Positions 28,432 to 37,729 of a stretch of DNA of 64,000 nucleotides are shown in pieces (the first letter of the stretch is position 1; each line of letters starts with the position of its first letter). Source of the stretch: Compostimonas suwonensis (GTDB lineage: Bacteria; Actinomycetota; Actinomycetes; Actinomycetales; Microbacteriaceae); NCBI RefSeq assembly GCF_002797855.1, contig NZ_PGFB01000002.1, forward strand, positions 248,001-312,000, in the 5' to 3' direction. Made by a program: the position numbers and the translations under genes. The notes under the pieces are model-generated. The model searched no databases and was not told where the DNA came from. It saw only the letters and a program-made list of their open reading frames with translations.

Positions 28432-29535
28432 CTAACCGAGGAAGCGGTCTCGGAGCTTGCCGAAGAGCCCCTGCTGGAAGTGCGTGAGCGAGGGCGACGG
28501 CTGCTTGCGGCCGGAGGCGAACTGCTTGATGAGCTCGCGCTCCTTGTGGTCGAGCTTCGTGGGGGTGACCACCTGGATGCCCACCCGCAGGTCGCCGCGG
28601 CCCGAGCCGCGCAGCTTCGTGACGCCCCGGCCCTTGATCGTGAGCACCTCGGCGCTCTGGGTGCCGGGCTTCAGCTCGAGGTCGATGTCGCCGTCGAGCG
28701 CCGCGAGCGAGGCGGTCGTGCCGAGGATCGCGTCGGTCATGGGCACCTCGAGGGTGCACAGCAGATCGTCGCCGTCGCGGCTGAAGACGTCGTGGTGGCG
28801 CACCTTGATCTCGAGGTAGAGGTCGCCGTTGGGGCCGCCGGCTGGGCCGGCCTCGCCGCTGCCCGGCATCTGCAGGCGCAGGCCGGTGTCGACGCCCGCG
28901 GGGATGTCGACGGCGACGGTGCGGCGCGCGCGAACGCGGCCCTGGCCCTGGCAGGTCACGCACGGCGTCACGATGATCGTGCCGTAGCCGCGGCAGGTGC
29001 CGCAGGGGTTGCTCGTCATGACGTTGCCGAGCAGCGAGCGGACGGCGCGCTGGATGGTGCCCGTGCCGTGGCAGATGTCGCAGGTCACGGGCGAGGTGCC
29101 CGGCTGGCAGCAGCTTCCGCCGCACGTCTCGCAGACCACGGCCGTGTCGACCTCGATCTCGCGGTGCGTGCCGAAGATGATCTCGTCGAGATCGACCTCG
29201 ACGCGCAGCAGGGCGTCCTGCCCGCGCTCACGGCGCGAACGCGGGCCGCGGCTCGACTGCCCGCCGCCGAAGAAGGTCTCGAAGATGTCGCCGAAACCGC
29301 CGAAGTTCGCGCCGTCGAAGCCGCCCTGGTTCTGCCCGCCCAGGTCGTACTGCTGGCGCTGCTGCGGATCGCTCAGCACGTCGTAGGCGTGCGTCACGAG
29401 CTTGAAACGCTCGGATGCGTCTGCACCCGGGTTCACGTCGGGATGGAGCTCTCGGGCGAGTCGCCGGTACGCCTTCTTGATCTCGTCGGGCGAGGCGTCG
29501 CGGGAGACACCGAGGACTTCGTAGTGATCAGCCAC
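28432..29535 (-). CDS. dnaJ: Chaperone DnaJ
   Basis: 367 residues. J domain with the H31-P32-D33 motif ([15 protein letters not shown]), a Gly/Phe-rich region ([22 protein letters not shown]), and a cysteine-rich zinc domain with four CxxC motifs: [25 protein letters not shown] and CVTCQGQG. The first motif has two extra cysteines in place of the usual GxG. This is the hrcA-linked DnaJ that helps DnaK. GTG 29535 (VADHYEVLG) has GAAGGA upstream; earlier in-frame codons are not DnaJ-like. It lies 121 nt after hrcA and is under CIRCE control. Confidence 0.95.
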   Translation of the reverse strand: MADHYEVLGVSRDASPDEIKKAYRRLARELHPDVNPGADASERFKLVTHAYDVLSDPQQRQQYDLGGQNQGGFDGANFGGFGDIFETFFGGGQSSRGPRSRRERGQDALLRVEVDLDEIIFGTHREIEVDTAVVCETCGGSCCQPGTSPVTCDICHGTGTIQRAVRSLLGNVMTSNPCGTCRGYGTIIVTPCVTCQGQGRVRARRTVAVDIPAGVDTGLRLQMPGSGEAGPAGGPNGDLYLEIKVRHHDVFSRDGDDLLCTLEVPMTDAILGTTASLAALDGDIDLELKPGTQSAEVLTIKGRGVTKLRGSGRGDLRVGIQVVTPTKLDHKERELIKQFASGRKQPSPSLTHFQQGLFGKLRDRFLG

Positions 29536-29656
29536 GCAGGGATATTCCTTCTCTGAATTCGTCGAGTCCGGGATGCCGGGCTCTGAGTTGTGGGGCACGA
29601 ATCGTGTGGGAGCACACGGTCACGGGCCGTTTCGCGTATGGGTCGTGGTCGTCGCC

Positions 29657-30679
29657 TCAGTTGTCGCCGAGGAGTCGGGACAGGTACCGCGCGACGGCTC
29701 TGACGGCGGCCATGTTGTTCGAATAGTCCATGCGGGTGGGGCCGAGCACGCCGAGGCGCGAGAGCTCGCCGCCCGATGCGCCGTACCCGCTCGTGAGCAC
29801 CGAGATCTCGGTGAGGCCGAAGGGCTCGTTCTCGCGGCCGATGCTGACCGAGAGCCCGTGCTGGTCGTGGGCCATCTCGCTGAAGAGCTTGAGCAGCACG
29901 ACCTGCTCCTCGATGGCCTCGAGAACGGGGTAGATGCTTCCCGGGAAGTCGTGCTCGGTGCGCGCGAGGTTGGCGGCGCCCGCCATCACGAGCTTCTCCT
30001 GGCGGTTCGCGCCGACCTGCTCGATGAGGCTGTCGGCGATCCGGCGCACGAGACCCTCGCGCTCGGGCGGGAAGAGCTCGGTCGCCTGGGCGAGGGCGCG
30101 CGCGGCATCCGCGAGGCTCAGGCCGCTCGCGGCGCCGTTGAGCCGCGTGCGCAGGTCGAGGAGCAGCTCGTCGTCGACGGTCGTCTGCAGCTCGACGACC
30201 CGCTGCTCGACACGGCCGTTGCCCGTGATGAGCACGGAGAGGAGCCGGCTGGGGGTGAGCGGCACGAGCTCGATGTGGCGCACCGTGGCGCGCGACAGCG
30301 AGGGGTACTGCACGATCGCGACCTGGTTGGTGAGCTGCGAGAGAAGCCGTACCGTGCGCGCGAGCACCTCGTCGAGGTCGGCGGCCTGGCCGAGGAAGGT
30401 CTCGATCGCCTGGCGCTGCGCAGGCGAGAGCGGGCGCAGGTCGGCCAGCTGATCGACGAAGACCCGATAACCCTTGTCGGTCGGGATACGGCCCGAGGAG
30501 GTGTGCGGGGCGGCGATGAGCTCCTCCTCTTCGAGGAGGGCCATGTCGTTGCGGATCGTCGCGGCCGAGACGCCGAAGGCGTGCCGTTCGACGATCGACT
30601 TGGAGCCGACCGGCTCGCGTGAGGCGACGTAGTCCTGCACGATGGCGCGGAGGACTTCGAGGCTGCGATCGGAGATCAT
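29657..30679 (-). CDS. hrcA: Heat-inducible transcription repressor HrcA
   Basis: 340 residues: N-terminal winged helix (RSLEVLRAIVQDYVASREPVGSKSI, then VSAATIRNDMALLEEEELI) and the conserved PSRLLSVLI..NGRVEQR and HDQHGLSVSIGRENEP blocks. Binds CIRCE operators and represses heat-shock genes; its own operator lies 82 nt upstream. First gene of the hrcA-dnaJ-rsmE-HIT-phoH run. Confidence 0.96.
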   Translation of the reverse strand: MISDRSLEVLRAIVQDYVASREPVGSKSIVERHAFGVSAATIRNDMALLEEEELIAAPHTSSGRIPTDKGYRVFVDQLADLRPLSPAQRQAIETFLGQAADLDEVLARTVRLLSQLTNQVAIVQYPSLSRATVRHIELVPLTPSRLLSVLITGNGRVEQRVVELQTTVDDELLLDLRTRLNGAASGLSLADAARALAQATELFPPEREGLVRRIADSLIEQVGANRQEKLVMAGAANLARTEHDFPGSIYPVLEAIEEQVVLLKLFSEMAHDQHGLSVSIGRENEPFGLTEISVLTSGYGASGGELSRLGVLGPTRMDYSNNMAAVRAVARYLSRLLGDN

Positions 30680-30760
30680 ACGAACAGCCTCCTCTCCTGG
30701 CCACCGGAATCCCGGCCTGCGAACTACTCGGTGAACGACTCGTGCATTCGGCGGTCGGCC

Positions 30761-30787
30761 TTAGCACTCCCGTCGCCTGAGTGCTAA
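30761..30787 (-). promoter_or_regulatory. CIRCE operator for hrcA-dnaJ
   Basis: TTAGCACTC, a 9-nt spacer, GAGTGCTAA: a perfect match to the CIRCE consensus. On the minus strand a TATAAT box (plus-strand 30787-30792) abuts the operator, so HrcA bound there would cover the promoter. Confidence 0.95.
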
Positions 30788-30816
30788 TTATACCCAAGCC
30801 GAACCGGCGCAAAGCA

Positions 30817-30846
30817 TTGCACAGCCTACTTTCAGCGCAGTAGCTT
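30817..30846 (+). promoter_or_regulatory. Likely promoter of the first DUF4870 gene
   Basis: TTGCAC at 30817-30822, an 18-nt spacer and TAGCTT at 30841-30846. It lies 24 nt before the ATG at 30871. The match is fair; the divergent hrcA promoter shares this gap. Confidence 0.4.
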
Positions 30847-30870
30847 ATGGGTTGGATCGAAAGGGACCCC

Positions 30871-31476
30871 ATGACAGACACCAGCGCACCCCAGCCCGGC
30901 GAGCCCGGCGAGGGCGTGACGCCGCCTCCCGCGCCGCCGACGCCGCCCGCGGCACCCGTGCCGCCCGCTCCCCCGGCCTACGGAACGCCGGGCGATTCGG
31001 CTCCGTCGCCCGCCGCCCCCGCCAATCCGTACCAGTCGCCGTCGGCCGCGCAGTCCGGCCCGCTGAGCGCCGAAGACGACAAGAGGTGGGCGACGTTCGC
31101 GCACTTCGGCGGTGTGCTCTCGGTGCTCGCCCTCTTCACCGGATGGCTCGGGCTCCTCGCGCTCGTGCCCGCGCTCGTCATCTACCTCGTCTACGGCAAG
31201 CGCGGCGCGCACACCAGGCAGGAGGCCAAGGAGGCGCTCAACTTCCAGATCACGGTCATCGGCGCCCTCATCGTCTGGACGATCCTCACGATCATCATCT
31301 CGTCGGCGCTGCTCTTCAACATCGGCATCGGCGGATACCTCGTGATCGCCGGCATCCTCGGCTTCATCAGCTGGCTCATCGTCATCGCCGACATCGTCTT
31401 CTCGATCATCGGCGGCGTCAAGGTCAACGGCGGCGGAAGCTACCGTTACCCTGTGTCGATCCGCTTCATCAAGTAA
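30871..31476 (+). CDS. DUF4870-type small membrane protein with Pro-rich N-terminus
   Basis: 201 residues. The first 60 are Pro/Ala-rich and disordered. After DDKRWATFAHFGGVLSVLALFTG come three hydrophobic segments, the motif HTRQEAKEALNFQITV that marks DUF4870, and the ending YRYPVSIRFIK. ATG 30871 is preferred over 30847 because AAAGGGA precedes it. A paralogue follows 64 nt downstream. Function unknown. Confidence 0.85.
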   Translation: MTDTSAPQPGEPGEGVTPPPAPPTPPAAPVPPAPPAYGTPGDSAPSPAAPANPYQSPSAAQSGPLSAEDDKRWATFAHFGGVLSVLALFTGWLGLLALVPALVIYLVYGKRGAHTRQEAKEALNFQITVIGALIVWTILTIIISSALLFNIGIGGYLVIAGILGFISWLIVIADIVFSIIGGVKVNGGGSYRYPVSIRFIK

Positions 31477-31540
31477 GCGGCTCGTGCGACGATAGGCCGC
31501 GCAGCACACCACCCTCACCCCATCCAGTCAAGGAGACCCC

Positions 31541-31921
31541 ATGACCGACGCACCTCCCCCGCCGCCCCAGGATCCCTACCAGACTCCCGCCACGCAGATG
31601 AGCCCGGCCGATGAGAAGCTCTGGGCCACCCTCATCCACCTGGGCGCCATCCTGTTCTCGTTCATCCCGGCCCTCGTCGGCTTCCTCGTGCTCAAAGACC
31701 GCGGGCCGTTCATCCGCGAGCACACGAAGACCGCGCTGAACTTCCAGATCACGATGGCGATCGCCTATGTCGTCGGGCTCATCACGATCCCGATCATCAT
31801 CGGCGGGATCATCCTCCTGGCCGTCTGGGTCGTCACGATCGTCTTCAGCATCATCGCCGCGGTCAAGGCGAACCAGGGCGAGTACTACCAGTACCCGCTC
31901 ACCATCAAGTTCATCAAGTAA
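31541..31921 (+). CDS. DUF4870-type small membrane protein
   Basis: 126 residues with the same plan as the preceding gene but a short N-terminus: DEKLWATLIHLGAILFSFIP, FIREHTKTALNFQITMAIAYVVGLI, and YYQYPLTIKFIK at the end. Three hydrophobic segments. AAGGAG lies 5 nt before the ATG. It converges on hemW with a 29-nt gap. Tandem paralogue of 30871-31476; function unknown. Confidence 0.88.
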   Translation: MTDAPPPPPQDPYQTPATQMSPADEKLWATLIHLGAILFSFIPALVGFLVLKDRGPFIREHTKTALNFQITMAIAYVVGLITIPIIIGGIILLAVWVVTIVFSIIAAVKANQGEYYQYPLTIKFIK

Positions 31922-31929
31922 CGCGCAGC

Positions 31930-31965
31930 GGCTCAGTCGTCGAGCAGGGCTCAGTCGTCGAGCAG
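31930..31965. repeat. 18-bp tandem repeat covering the hemW stop
   Basis: GGCTCAGTCGTCGAGCAG occurs twice in direct succession (31930-31947 and 31948-31965). On the minus strand it duplicates the last codons and stop of hemW (LLDD-stop), so a second stop lies 18 nt after the first. Confidence 0.85.
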
Positions 31966-33177
31966 GCGACGCACGACGGCATCGGCCAGAAGCCGCCCTC
32001 TCCGGGTCAGCACGATCGTTCCGGACAGGGCGGCTTTCGCGTCCACGAGCTCGTCGGCGATGAGGCCCGCGACCGCCCGGCGCCCGGTGTCGCGCAGATC
32101 CCGGATCGCGAGGCCGTCGCGGATGCGTGTCAGCAGCAGCACCCGCTCGACCTCGCGGGTGTCGGCGTCGAGGGTCTCGCGGCCCGCCGCGGGCGAGGAG
32201 CCCTCGGAGATGCGCCCGGCGTACGCGGCCGGGTGCTTGACATTCCACCAGCGGATGCCGCCCACGTGGCTGTGCGCGCCCGGCCCGACGCCCCACCAGT
32301 CCTGCCCCTGCCAGTAGGCGAGGTTGTGACGGGAGCGGTGCGCCGTGTCGGTGGCCCAGTTGCTCACCTCGTACCACTCGTAGCCGCGCGCCGCGAGCAG
32401 CTCGTCGGCGAGCTCGTACATGTCGGCCTGCAGATCGTCGTCGGGCGAGACCACCTCGCCGGAGCGGATCTGGCGGGCCAGCTTCGTTCCCGGCTCCACG
32501 ATGAGCGCGTAGGCCGACAGGTGGTCGGGCTCGCTCGCGAGAGCGGACTCGAGCGAGGTGCGCCAGTCGCCGATCGACTCCCCCGGCGTTCCGTAGATGA
32601 GGTCGAGGCTCACCTGCAGGCCCGCGGCGCGCGCCCACTCCACGACGAGCGGAACACGCTCCGGGTCGTGGGTGCGCTCGAGGGTGGCGAGAACGTGGGG
32701 AACGGCCGACTGCATGCCGAACGAGACACGGGTGAAACCGGCATCCGCGAGCCGGGCGAGGTAGTCGGCGTCGACGGAGTCGGGGTTCGCCTCGGTCGTC
32801 ACCTCGACGTCGTCGGCGAGACCCCAGGTGTCGCGCACGGAGGCGAGCATACGCACGAGGTCGTCGGCGGGCAGCAGGGTGGGCGTTCCGCCCCCGAAGA
32901 AGACGGTGGACGCCTCGCGCTGCGGCACCCCGGAGCGATCGAGCACCTCACGCGCGAAGCCGACCTCCCGCACGGCCTGGGCCGCGTAGTCGTCTTGCCG
33001 CGCCCCGCGCAGCTCGGTGGCCGTGTAGGTGTTGAAGTCGCAGTAGCCGCACCGCACCCGGCAGAACGGAACGTGCAGGTAGACGCTGAAGGTGCGCTCG
33101 TCGGCGCCGTCGCCGGCGAACCCGGGCAGCGCGCCGTCGAGAGGCGCGGGGTCGGCGATCGGGAGCGCGCTCGGCAT
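31951..33177 (-). CDS. hemW: HemW-type radical SAM heme chaperone
   Basis: 408 residues. The radical-SAM cluster ligands are C39, C43 and C46 (PFCRVRCGYCDFNTY), without the fourth cysteine found in true HemN coproporphyrinogen oxidases, so the heme-chaperone name is preferred. Further motifs: STVFFGGGTPTLL, EVTTEANPDSV, RVSFGMQSA and LIYGTPGES. ATG 33177 is used; upstream codons are not family-like. It lies downstream of the DUF1990 and lepA genes. Confidence 0.92.
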   Translation of the reverse strand: MPSALPIADPAPLDGALPGFAGDGADERTFSVYLHVPFCRVRCGYCDFNTYTATELRGARQDDYAAQAVREVGFAREVLDRSGVPQREASTVFFGGGTPTLLPADDLVRMLASVRDTWGLADDVEVTTEANPDSVDADYLARLADAGFTRVSFGMQSAVPHVLATLERTHDPERVPLVVEWARAAGLQVSLDLIYGTPGESIGDWRTSLESALASEPDHLSAYALIVEPGTKLARQIRSGEVVSPDDDLQADMYELADELLAARGYEWYEVSNWATDTAHRSRHNLAYWQGQDWWGVGPGAHSHVGGIRWWNVKHPAAYAGRISEGSSPAAGRETLDADTREVERVLLLTRIRDGLAIRDLRDTGRRAVAGLIADELVDAKAALSGTIVLTRRGRLLADAVVRRLLDD

Positions 33178-33230
33178 GGCGGGCCCCTTACCGCGCGGTC
33201 GACAGCGGTGCGATGACGAACTGCGCCACG

Positions 33231-33875
33231 TCAGCTGCCCGACGTCGGATGCAGCGCGCGGAGGTAGCGCTTGACCACACGAGCCTGCACCGCCCGCACG
33301 ACCGGCGTGACCGCGCGGTAGTACCACGTGCTCGGGCGCGAGAAGGAGCGCACCGTGAACCACACCGAGTCGTCGTCGCGCAGCTCGATGAGGAACGACT
33401 CCTCGCCGCTCACCGGGTTGCCCTCGAGCGAACCGTAGCCGAAGCCCGCGCGCGTCGGCTCGTCGACCACGTAGACGACGCAGACGGGAACCTCGAAGGT
33501 GCGCGGGCCGAGGGTGAGCCGCAGGCGCGCGGTCATGCCCGAGCCGATGAACGGCTCGCCGTTCTCGTCGAACAACTGCTCGGTGGGCGCCTCGATGGCG
33601 CCGAGCGGGGTTCCCGACTCGTCGTAGAGGATGCCGTGATAGTGAACGCCGGTGCCCGGGTGCACCTCGTCGACGGTGAGCCCGGCGCCCTTCTGCACCC
33701 CCCACGTCATCAGCGAGATGGACGCGGTGCGAAACCGCTCCGCGCCGCTGCCCAGCCGGATGGACTGCTCCATCGGCCGGTAGCCGAGCGGCGGGTACTG
33801 CATGAGGTCGTCGGCCTGCGTGGCGCCGACGGAGCCGTAGGTGACGGGGTGTTCCTCGAAGTTCGAGCGTCGCAC
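33231..33875 (-). CDS. DUF1990-family protein
   Basis: 214 residues. VTYGSVGATQ, GYRPMEQSIRLGSGAERFRTASISLMTWGVQKGAG, and FGYGSLEGNPVSGEESFLIELRDDDSVWFTVRSFSRPSTWYYR match the DUF1990 family of proteins with a lipocalin-like fold. No enzymatic motif is evident. It starts 4 nt after lepA and precedes hemW by 53 nt in the same direction. Confidence 0.88.
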   Translation of the reverse strand: MRRSNFEEHPVTYGSVGATQADDLMQYPPLGYRPMEQSIRLGSGAERFRTASISLMTWGVQKGAGLTVDEVHPGTGVHYHGILYDESGTPLGAIEAPTEQLFDENGEPFIGSGMTARLRLTLGPRTFEVPVCVVYVVDEPTRAGFGYGSLEGNPVSGEESFLIELRDDDSVWFTVRSFSRPSTWYYRAVTPVVRAVQARVVKRYLRALHPTSGS

Positions 33876-33879
33876 GCTG

Positions 33880-35730
33880 CTACTTCTTCTCTTTCTTCTC
33901 GGTCTCCCCCGAGAGGGCGGCGATGAACGCCTCCTGAGGCACTTCGACCCGGCCGACCATCTTCATGCGCTTCTTACCCTCTTTCTGCTTCTCGAGGAGC
34001 TTGCGCTTGCGGGTGATGTCACCCCCGTAGCACTTGGCGAGAACATCCTTGCGCATCGCGCTGATGCTTTCCCGAGCGATGATACGCGCACCGATTGCGG
34101 CCTGGATCGGGACTTCGAACTGCTGGCGGGGAATGAGCTTCTTGAGCCGCTCGGTCATGAGCACCCCGTAGGCATAGGCGTTGTCGCGGTGCACGATGGC
34201 GCTGAACGCGTCGACCTGCTCGCCCTGCAGGAGGATGTCGACCTTCACGAGGTCGGCATCCTGCTCGCCCACGGGCTCGTAGTCGAGCGAGGCGTAGCCC
34301 TGCGTGCGGCTCTTCAGGTGGTCGAAGAAGTCGAAGACGATCTCGCCGAGCGGCATGTTGTAGCGCAGCTCGACGCGATCCTCGCCCAGGTAGTCCATGC
34401 CGAGCAGGGTGCCGCGCCGGCTCTGGCACAGCTCCATGATGACGCCCACGTAGTCTTTGGGCGCGAGGATCGCGGCCTTGACCATCGGCTCGGAGACGCT
34501 CGCGATCTTGCCGCTCGGGAACTCGCTCGGGTTGGTGACCTCGACGGTCTTCTTGTCCTCCGTCGTCACCTGGTACGGCACGCTCGGCGCCGTGGCGATG
34601 AGGTCGAGGTTGAACTCGCGCTCGAGGCGCTCGGTGATGATCTCGAGGTGCAGCAGGCCCAGGAAGCCCACGCGGAAGCCGAAGCCGAGAGCCACGGATG
34701 TCTCGGGCTCGTAGTTGAGCGCGGCATCCGACAGTTTCAGCTTGTCGAGCGCCTCGCGCAGCACCGGGTAGTCGGAGCCGTCGATCGGGTACAGGCCAGA
34801 GAAGACCATGGGCTTCGGCTCGGTGTAGCCGTCGAGCGCGACCGTCGCCGGCTTCGCGTGAGTGGTGACGGTGTCGCCGACCTTCGACTGGCGCACGTCT
34901 TTCACGCCCGTGATGAGGTAGCCGACCTCGCCGACGCCCAGGCCCTTGCTCGGGGTCGGCTCGGGCGAGCTCACCCCGATCTCGAGGATCTCGTGGGTGG
35001 CGCGCGTGCTCATCATCTGGATCTTCTCGCGCGGGCTGAGCTTGCCGTCGATCATGCGCACGTAGGTGACGACGCCGCGGTAGCTGTCGTACACGGAGTC
35101 GAAGATCATCGCCCGCGCCGCGGCATCCGGGTCGCCGACCGGGTGCGGGATGAGCTGGGTGACGCGGTCGAGCAGCTCTTCGACGCCGGCGCCCGTCTTG
35201 CCCGAGACCTTGAGCACGTCGGCCGGGTCGCCGCCGATGAGAGAGGCGAGCTCCTTCGCGTACTTCTCGGGGTCGGCGGCGGGAAGGTCGATCTTGTTGA
35301 GCACGGGGATGATCGTGAGATCGTTCTCGAGCGCCAGGTAGAGGTTCGCGAGCGTCTGGGCCTCGATGCCCTGAGCGGCGTCGACGAGCAGGATGGCGCC
35401 CTCGCAGGCCGCGAGGCTGCGCGAGACCTCGTAGGTGAAGTCGACGTGCCCGGGGGTGTCGATCATGTTGAGGGCGAAGGTCGTGCCGTCGAGCTCCCAC
35501 GGCATGCGCACCGCCTGGCTCTTGATCGTGATGCCGCGCTCGCGCTCGATGTCCATCCGGTCGAGGTACTGCGCCCGCATGGCGCGGTCGTCGACGACAC
35601 CCGTGATCTGCAGCATCCTGTCGGCGAGAGTCGACTTGCCGTGGTCGATGTGCGCGATGATGCAGAAGTTGCGGATGAGTGCGGGGTCGGTAGCCGCAGG
35701 CTCGAGGGCCTTGACTGCTCTGGGGCTCAC
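33880..35730 (-). CDS. lepA: Elongation factor 4 (LepA)
   Basis: 616 residues. Translational GTPase: G1 [36 protein letters not shown] and NKIDLPAA; the LepA-specific C-terminal domain contains [22 protein letters not shown] and ends [16 protein letters not shown]. Acts on stalled or mistranslocated ribosomes and in 30S biogenesis. GTG 35730 has GAGGAA upstream. It is divergent from rpsT. Confidence 0.96.
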   Translation of the reverse strand: MSPRAVKALEPAATDPALIRNFCIIAHIDHGKSTLADRMLQITGVVDDRAMRAQYLDRMDIERERGITIKSQAVRMPWELDGTTFALNMIDTPGHVDFTYEVSRSLAACEGAILLVDAAQGIEAQTLANLYLALENDLTIIPVLNKIDLPAADPEKYAKELASLIGGDPADVLKVSGKTGAGVEELLDRVTQLIPHPVGDPDAAARAMIFDSVYDSYRGVVTYVRMIDGKLSPREKIQMMSTRATHEILEIGVSSPEPTPSKGLGVGEVGYLITGVKDVRQSKVGDTVTTHAKPATVALDGYTEPKPMVFSGLYPIDGSDYPVLREALDKLKLSDAALNYEPETSVALGFGFRVGFLGLLHLEIITERLEREFNLDLIATAPSVPYQVTTEDKKTVEVTNPSEFPSGKIASVSEPMVKAAILAPKDYVGVIMELCQSRRGTLLGMDYLGEDRVELRYNMPLGEIVFDFFDHLKSRTQGYASLDYEPVGEQDADLVKVDILLQGEQVDAFSAIVHRDNAYAYGVLMTERLKKLIPRQQFEVPIQAAIGARIIARESISAMRKDVLAKCYGGDITRKRKLLEKQKEGKKRMKMVGRVEVPQEAFIAALSGETEKKEKK

Positions 35731-35841
35731 GCGTTCCTCACGTTGAGTGGGGTGGATGGAAAGGTCCATTCTCCCACGAGTTGGCCTCGCCGCCCGGCTG
35801 CCGGAAACGGGGTTCGGATGCGACACACGGCGCGGCTCGCA

Positions 35842-35870
35842 TTGCCCGGGTGTCGCCGAGCTGGTAATGT
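35842..35870 (+). promoter_or_regulatory. rpsT promoter
   Basis: TTGCCC (35842-35847), a 17-nt spacer and TAATGT (35865-35870). It predicts a 5' leader of about 100 nt for rpsT. Confidence 0.6.
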
Positions 35871-35884
35871 TGCCTGTTGGCTTC

Positions 35885-35909
35885 CGCGTGAGTCTTTCCC
35901 CCTCACGCG
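35885..35909 (+). promoter_or_regulatory. Hairpin in the rpsT leader
   Basis: CGCGTGAG, a 9-nt loop, CTCACGCG: a perfect 8-bp stem just downstream of the promoter. It may stabilise the leader or take part in S20 autoregulation, which is known for rpsT in other bacteria. Role inferred. Confidence 0.4.
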
Positions 35910-35980
35910 ATTTCGCCGCGAAGCGCCCTCTACCGCTGAGCGGCACAATCAAACCAAACTTCGACGAAAGACGTAACAAC

Positions 35981-36241
35981 GTGGCAAATATCAAGTCGCA
36001 GATCAAGCGAATCGGCACCAACAAGAAGGCTCAGGAGCGCAACAAGGCGGTCAAGAGCGAGGTCAAGACCGCGATTCGCGCGACCCGCGAGGCCATCGTC
36101 GCCGGCGACAAGGACAAGGCGACTGCAGCCCTCCTGACCGCGAGCAAGAAGCTCGACAAGGCGGCCAGCAAAGGCGTGATCCACAAGAACCAGGCGGCGA
36201 ACCGCAAGTCGGCCATCGCCAAGGCGGTCAACGGCCTCTAA
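35981..36241 (+). CDS. rpsT: 30S ribosomal protein S20
   Basis: 86 residues, Lys/Ala-rich helical protein: [30 protein letters not shown]-type opening, and [23 protein letters not shown] at the end. It starts at GTG 35981 after a GAAAG motif; earlier in-frame codons are leader. It binds 16S rRNA at the 30S bottom. Confidence 0.97.
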   Translation: MANIKSQIKRIGTNKKAQERNKAVKSEVKTAIRATREAIVAGDKDKATAALLTASKKLDKAASKGVIHKNQAANRKSAIAKAVNGL

Positions 36242-36250
36242 GGCCTCCGC

Positions 36251-36275
36251 TGCGATCGCCCTGCCGGCGATCGCA
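36251..36275 (+). terminator. Hairpin after rpsT
   Basis: TGCGATCGCC, a 5-nt loop, GGCGATCGCA: a perfect 10-bp stem beginning 9 nt after the rpsT stop. No U-tract follows, as is usual in this group. Confidence 0.65.
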
Positions 36276-36340
36276 CCGCGCACAACAGGCGCAGAACACT
36301 GTGTGCAATCACAGCGCGCTCGATCAACACAGCACGATGA

Positions 36341-36380
36341 GGCCCTCGCCGCAATGTGAATTCACGTTGCGGCGGGGGCC
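36341..36380. terminator. 40-nt near-perfect palindrome
   Basis: Centred on GAATTC; each 20-nt half (GGCCCTCGCCGCAATGTGAA and its partner) pairs fully in RNA if two G-U pairs are allowed. TTGTCC follows. It lies between rpsT and the opposing holA and is the second of three dyads in this 278-nt gap. Confidence 0.55.
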
Positions 36381-36422
36381 TTGTCCACTAACGCCCACCT
36401 GCGCTCCGGTCCTCATGATCGC

Positions 36423-36508
36423 GAGTCGCGTCACATCGTTGGCTCGGAGCGCATCAGCCGACGGTGTGACGCGACTCACGGGGGAACGCTGTTCGAACGC
36501 GACTCACG
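36423..36508. repeat. Three-arm intergenic hairpin, element 3
   Basis: Arms 36423-36444 (GAGTCGCGTCACA...) and 36456-36477 pair over 22 nt with two G-U positions and an 11-nt loop. A third partial arm repeats ACGCGACTCACG (36469-36480) at 36497-36508. It ends 11 nt before the holA stop. Same architecture as 18111-18215 and 56721-56805. Confidence 0.75.
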
Positions 36509-36519
36509 AGGGCTCGCGT

Positions 36520-37584
36520 TCAGCGCGGCAGCTCTCCCCGAGCCGAGACGATCGCGATGACCTTCTCGAGCGCGAAGACGGGGTCGCGGCCCGCGCCCTT
36601 GACCTGCGCGTCGGCGTCGGCGAGGGCCACGATGCTGCGGCCGAGCCCCTCGTCGCTCCAGCCCTGGAGGTCGCGGCGGGCGCGGTCGATCTGCCATGGG
36701 GCGAGGCCGAGCTGGCCGGCCAGCTGCCCGGACGAGCCGCGGGTGCCCGAGACCTTGGCCATGGTGCGCACCTTGCTCGCGAAGGCGGCGACGATGGGCA
36801 CGGGGTCTGCGCCGGAGGCGAGCGCGTGCCGCAGGGCGACGAGGGCTTCTCCGTACCGGCCGGCGATCGCGGCGTCCGCGACGGCGAAGGCGTTCGTCTC
36901 GACCCGGCCGCTGTAGTAGCGGGCGACGGTCGCCTCGGTGATCTCGGCGCTCGCGTCGGAGATGAGCTGCTGGCAGGCGGCCGCGAGCTCGGCCAGGTCG
37001 TCGGAGAAGGCGTCGACGAGCGTGCGCAGGGCGCCGGGGCTCACCCGCTTCTGCGCGGTGCGGAACTCGGCGACCGCGAAGTCGTACTTCTCGGCGTCTT
37101 TTTTGAGGTCGGCGCAGACGATCTCGATGCCGCCTCCCGTGCCCGAGCGGATCGTGTCGAGCAGTTTCTTGCCGCGTACCCCTCCCGCGTGACGCAGCAC
37201 GAGGTAGCAGCCCTCGGCCGGTGACTCGAGGTAGGCCAGGGCCTCGCTGAGGAAGACGTCGCTGCACTTCTCGACGTTGCTCACGCGCACGAGTCGGGGC
37301 TCGTCGAAGAGGGAGGGGCTCGCGAGGGTCATGAGCTCGCCGGGCGCGTAGCTGTCGGCCTCGACGTCGGTGACCTCGAGGCTCGGATCCTCGGACTTGA
37401 GGAAATCGCGCAGCTGCCGGATGGCACGATCGGCGAGGAAGCCCTCGGTGCCGCTCACGAGCACGATGGGAGCGGGCCGGATCTGGTTCCAGGCGAGTTG
37501 CGGGATCGCGACCGCGACCTTCGAGGCGGAGGCTTTCGAGACCGCCGACTTCGAGCGTGCGGACGATGCGGTTCGTGTGGCCAC
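36520..37584 (-). CDS. holA: DNA polymerase III subunit delta
   Basis: 354 residues. After an Ala/Ser/Lys-rich start comes PAPIVLVSGTEGFLADRAIRQLRDF, then DEPRLVRVSNVEK, AEFRTAQKRVSPGALRTLVDAFSDDLAELAAACQQLISD and the helical collar with LGLAPWQIDRARRDLQGWS. It opens the beta clamp within the clamp loader. It lies beside comEC, as is common. Confidence 0.92.
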   Translation of the reverse strand: MATRTASSARSKSAVSKASASKVAVAIPQLAWNQIRPAPIVLVSGTEGFLADRAIRQLRDFLKSEDPSLEVTDVEADSYAPGELMTLASPSLFDEPRLVRVSNVEKCSDVFLSEALAYLESPAEGCYLVLRHAGGVRGKKLLDTIRSGTGGGIEIVCADLKKDAEKYDFAVAEFRTAQKRVSPGALRTLVDAFSDDLAELAAACQQLISDASAEITEATVARYYSGRVETNAFAVADAAIAGRYGEALVALRHALASGADPVPIVAAFASKVRTMAKVSGTRGSSGQLAGQLGLAPWQIDRARRDLQGWSDEGLGRSIVALADADAQVKGAGRDPVFALEKVIAIVSARGELPR

Positions 37585-37729
37585 ACTCTTCCTTTCCTGC
37601 CGCCACTCAGCCTAACGTTCCCCTCCGACGCTCGGCTCTGACAGCGCCCGCCCGATCACGCTCACGGAGGCGACCACTCGCCTCGCATCCGCAGCTGCCG
37701 TCGCACTCGAGTGTGCAATGATCGATCCT

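Noticed and set aside
31951-33177. Naming the radical SAM protein HemN (coproporphyrinogen oxidase)
   Set aside because: The CxxxCxxC motif is followed by D, not the fourth cysteine of true HemN, so HemW is more likely.
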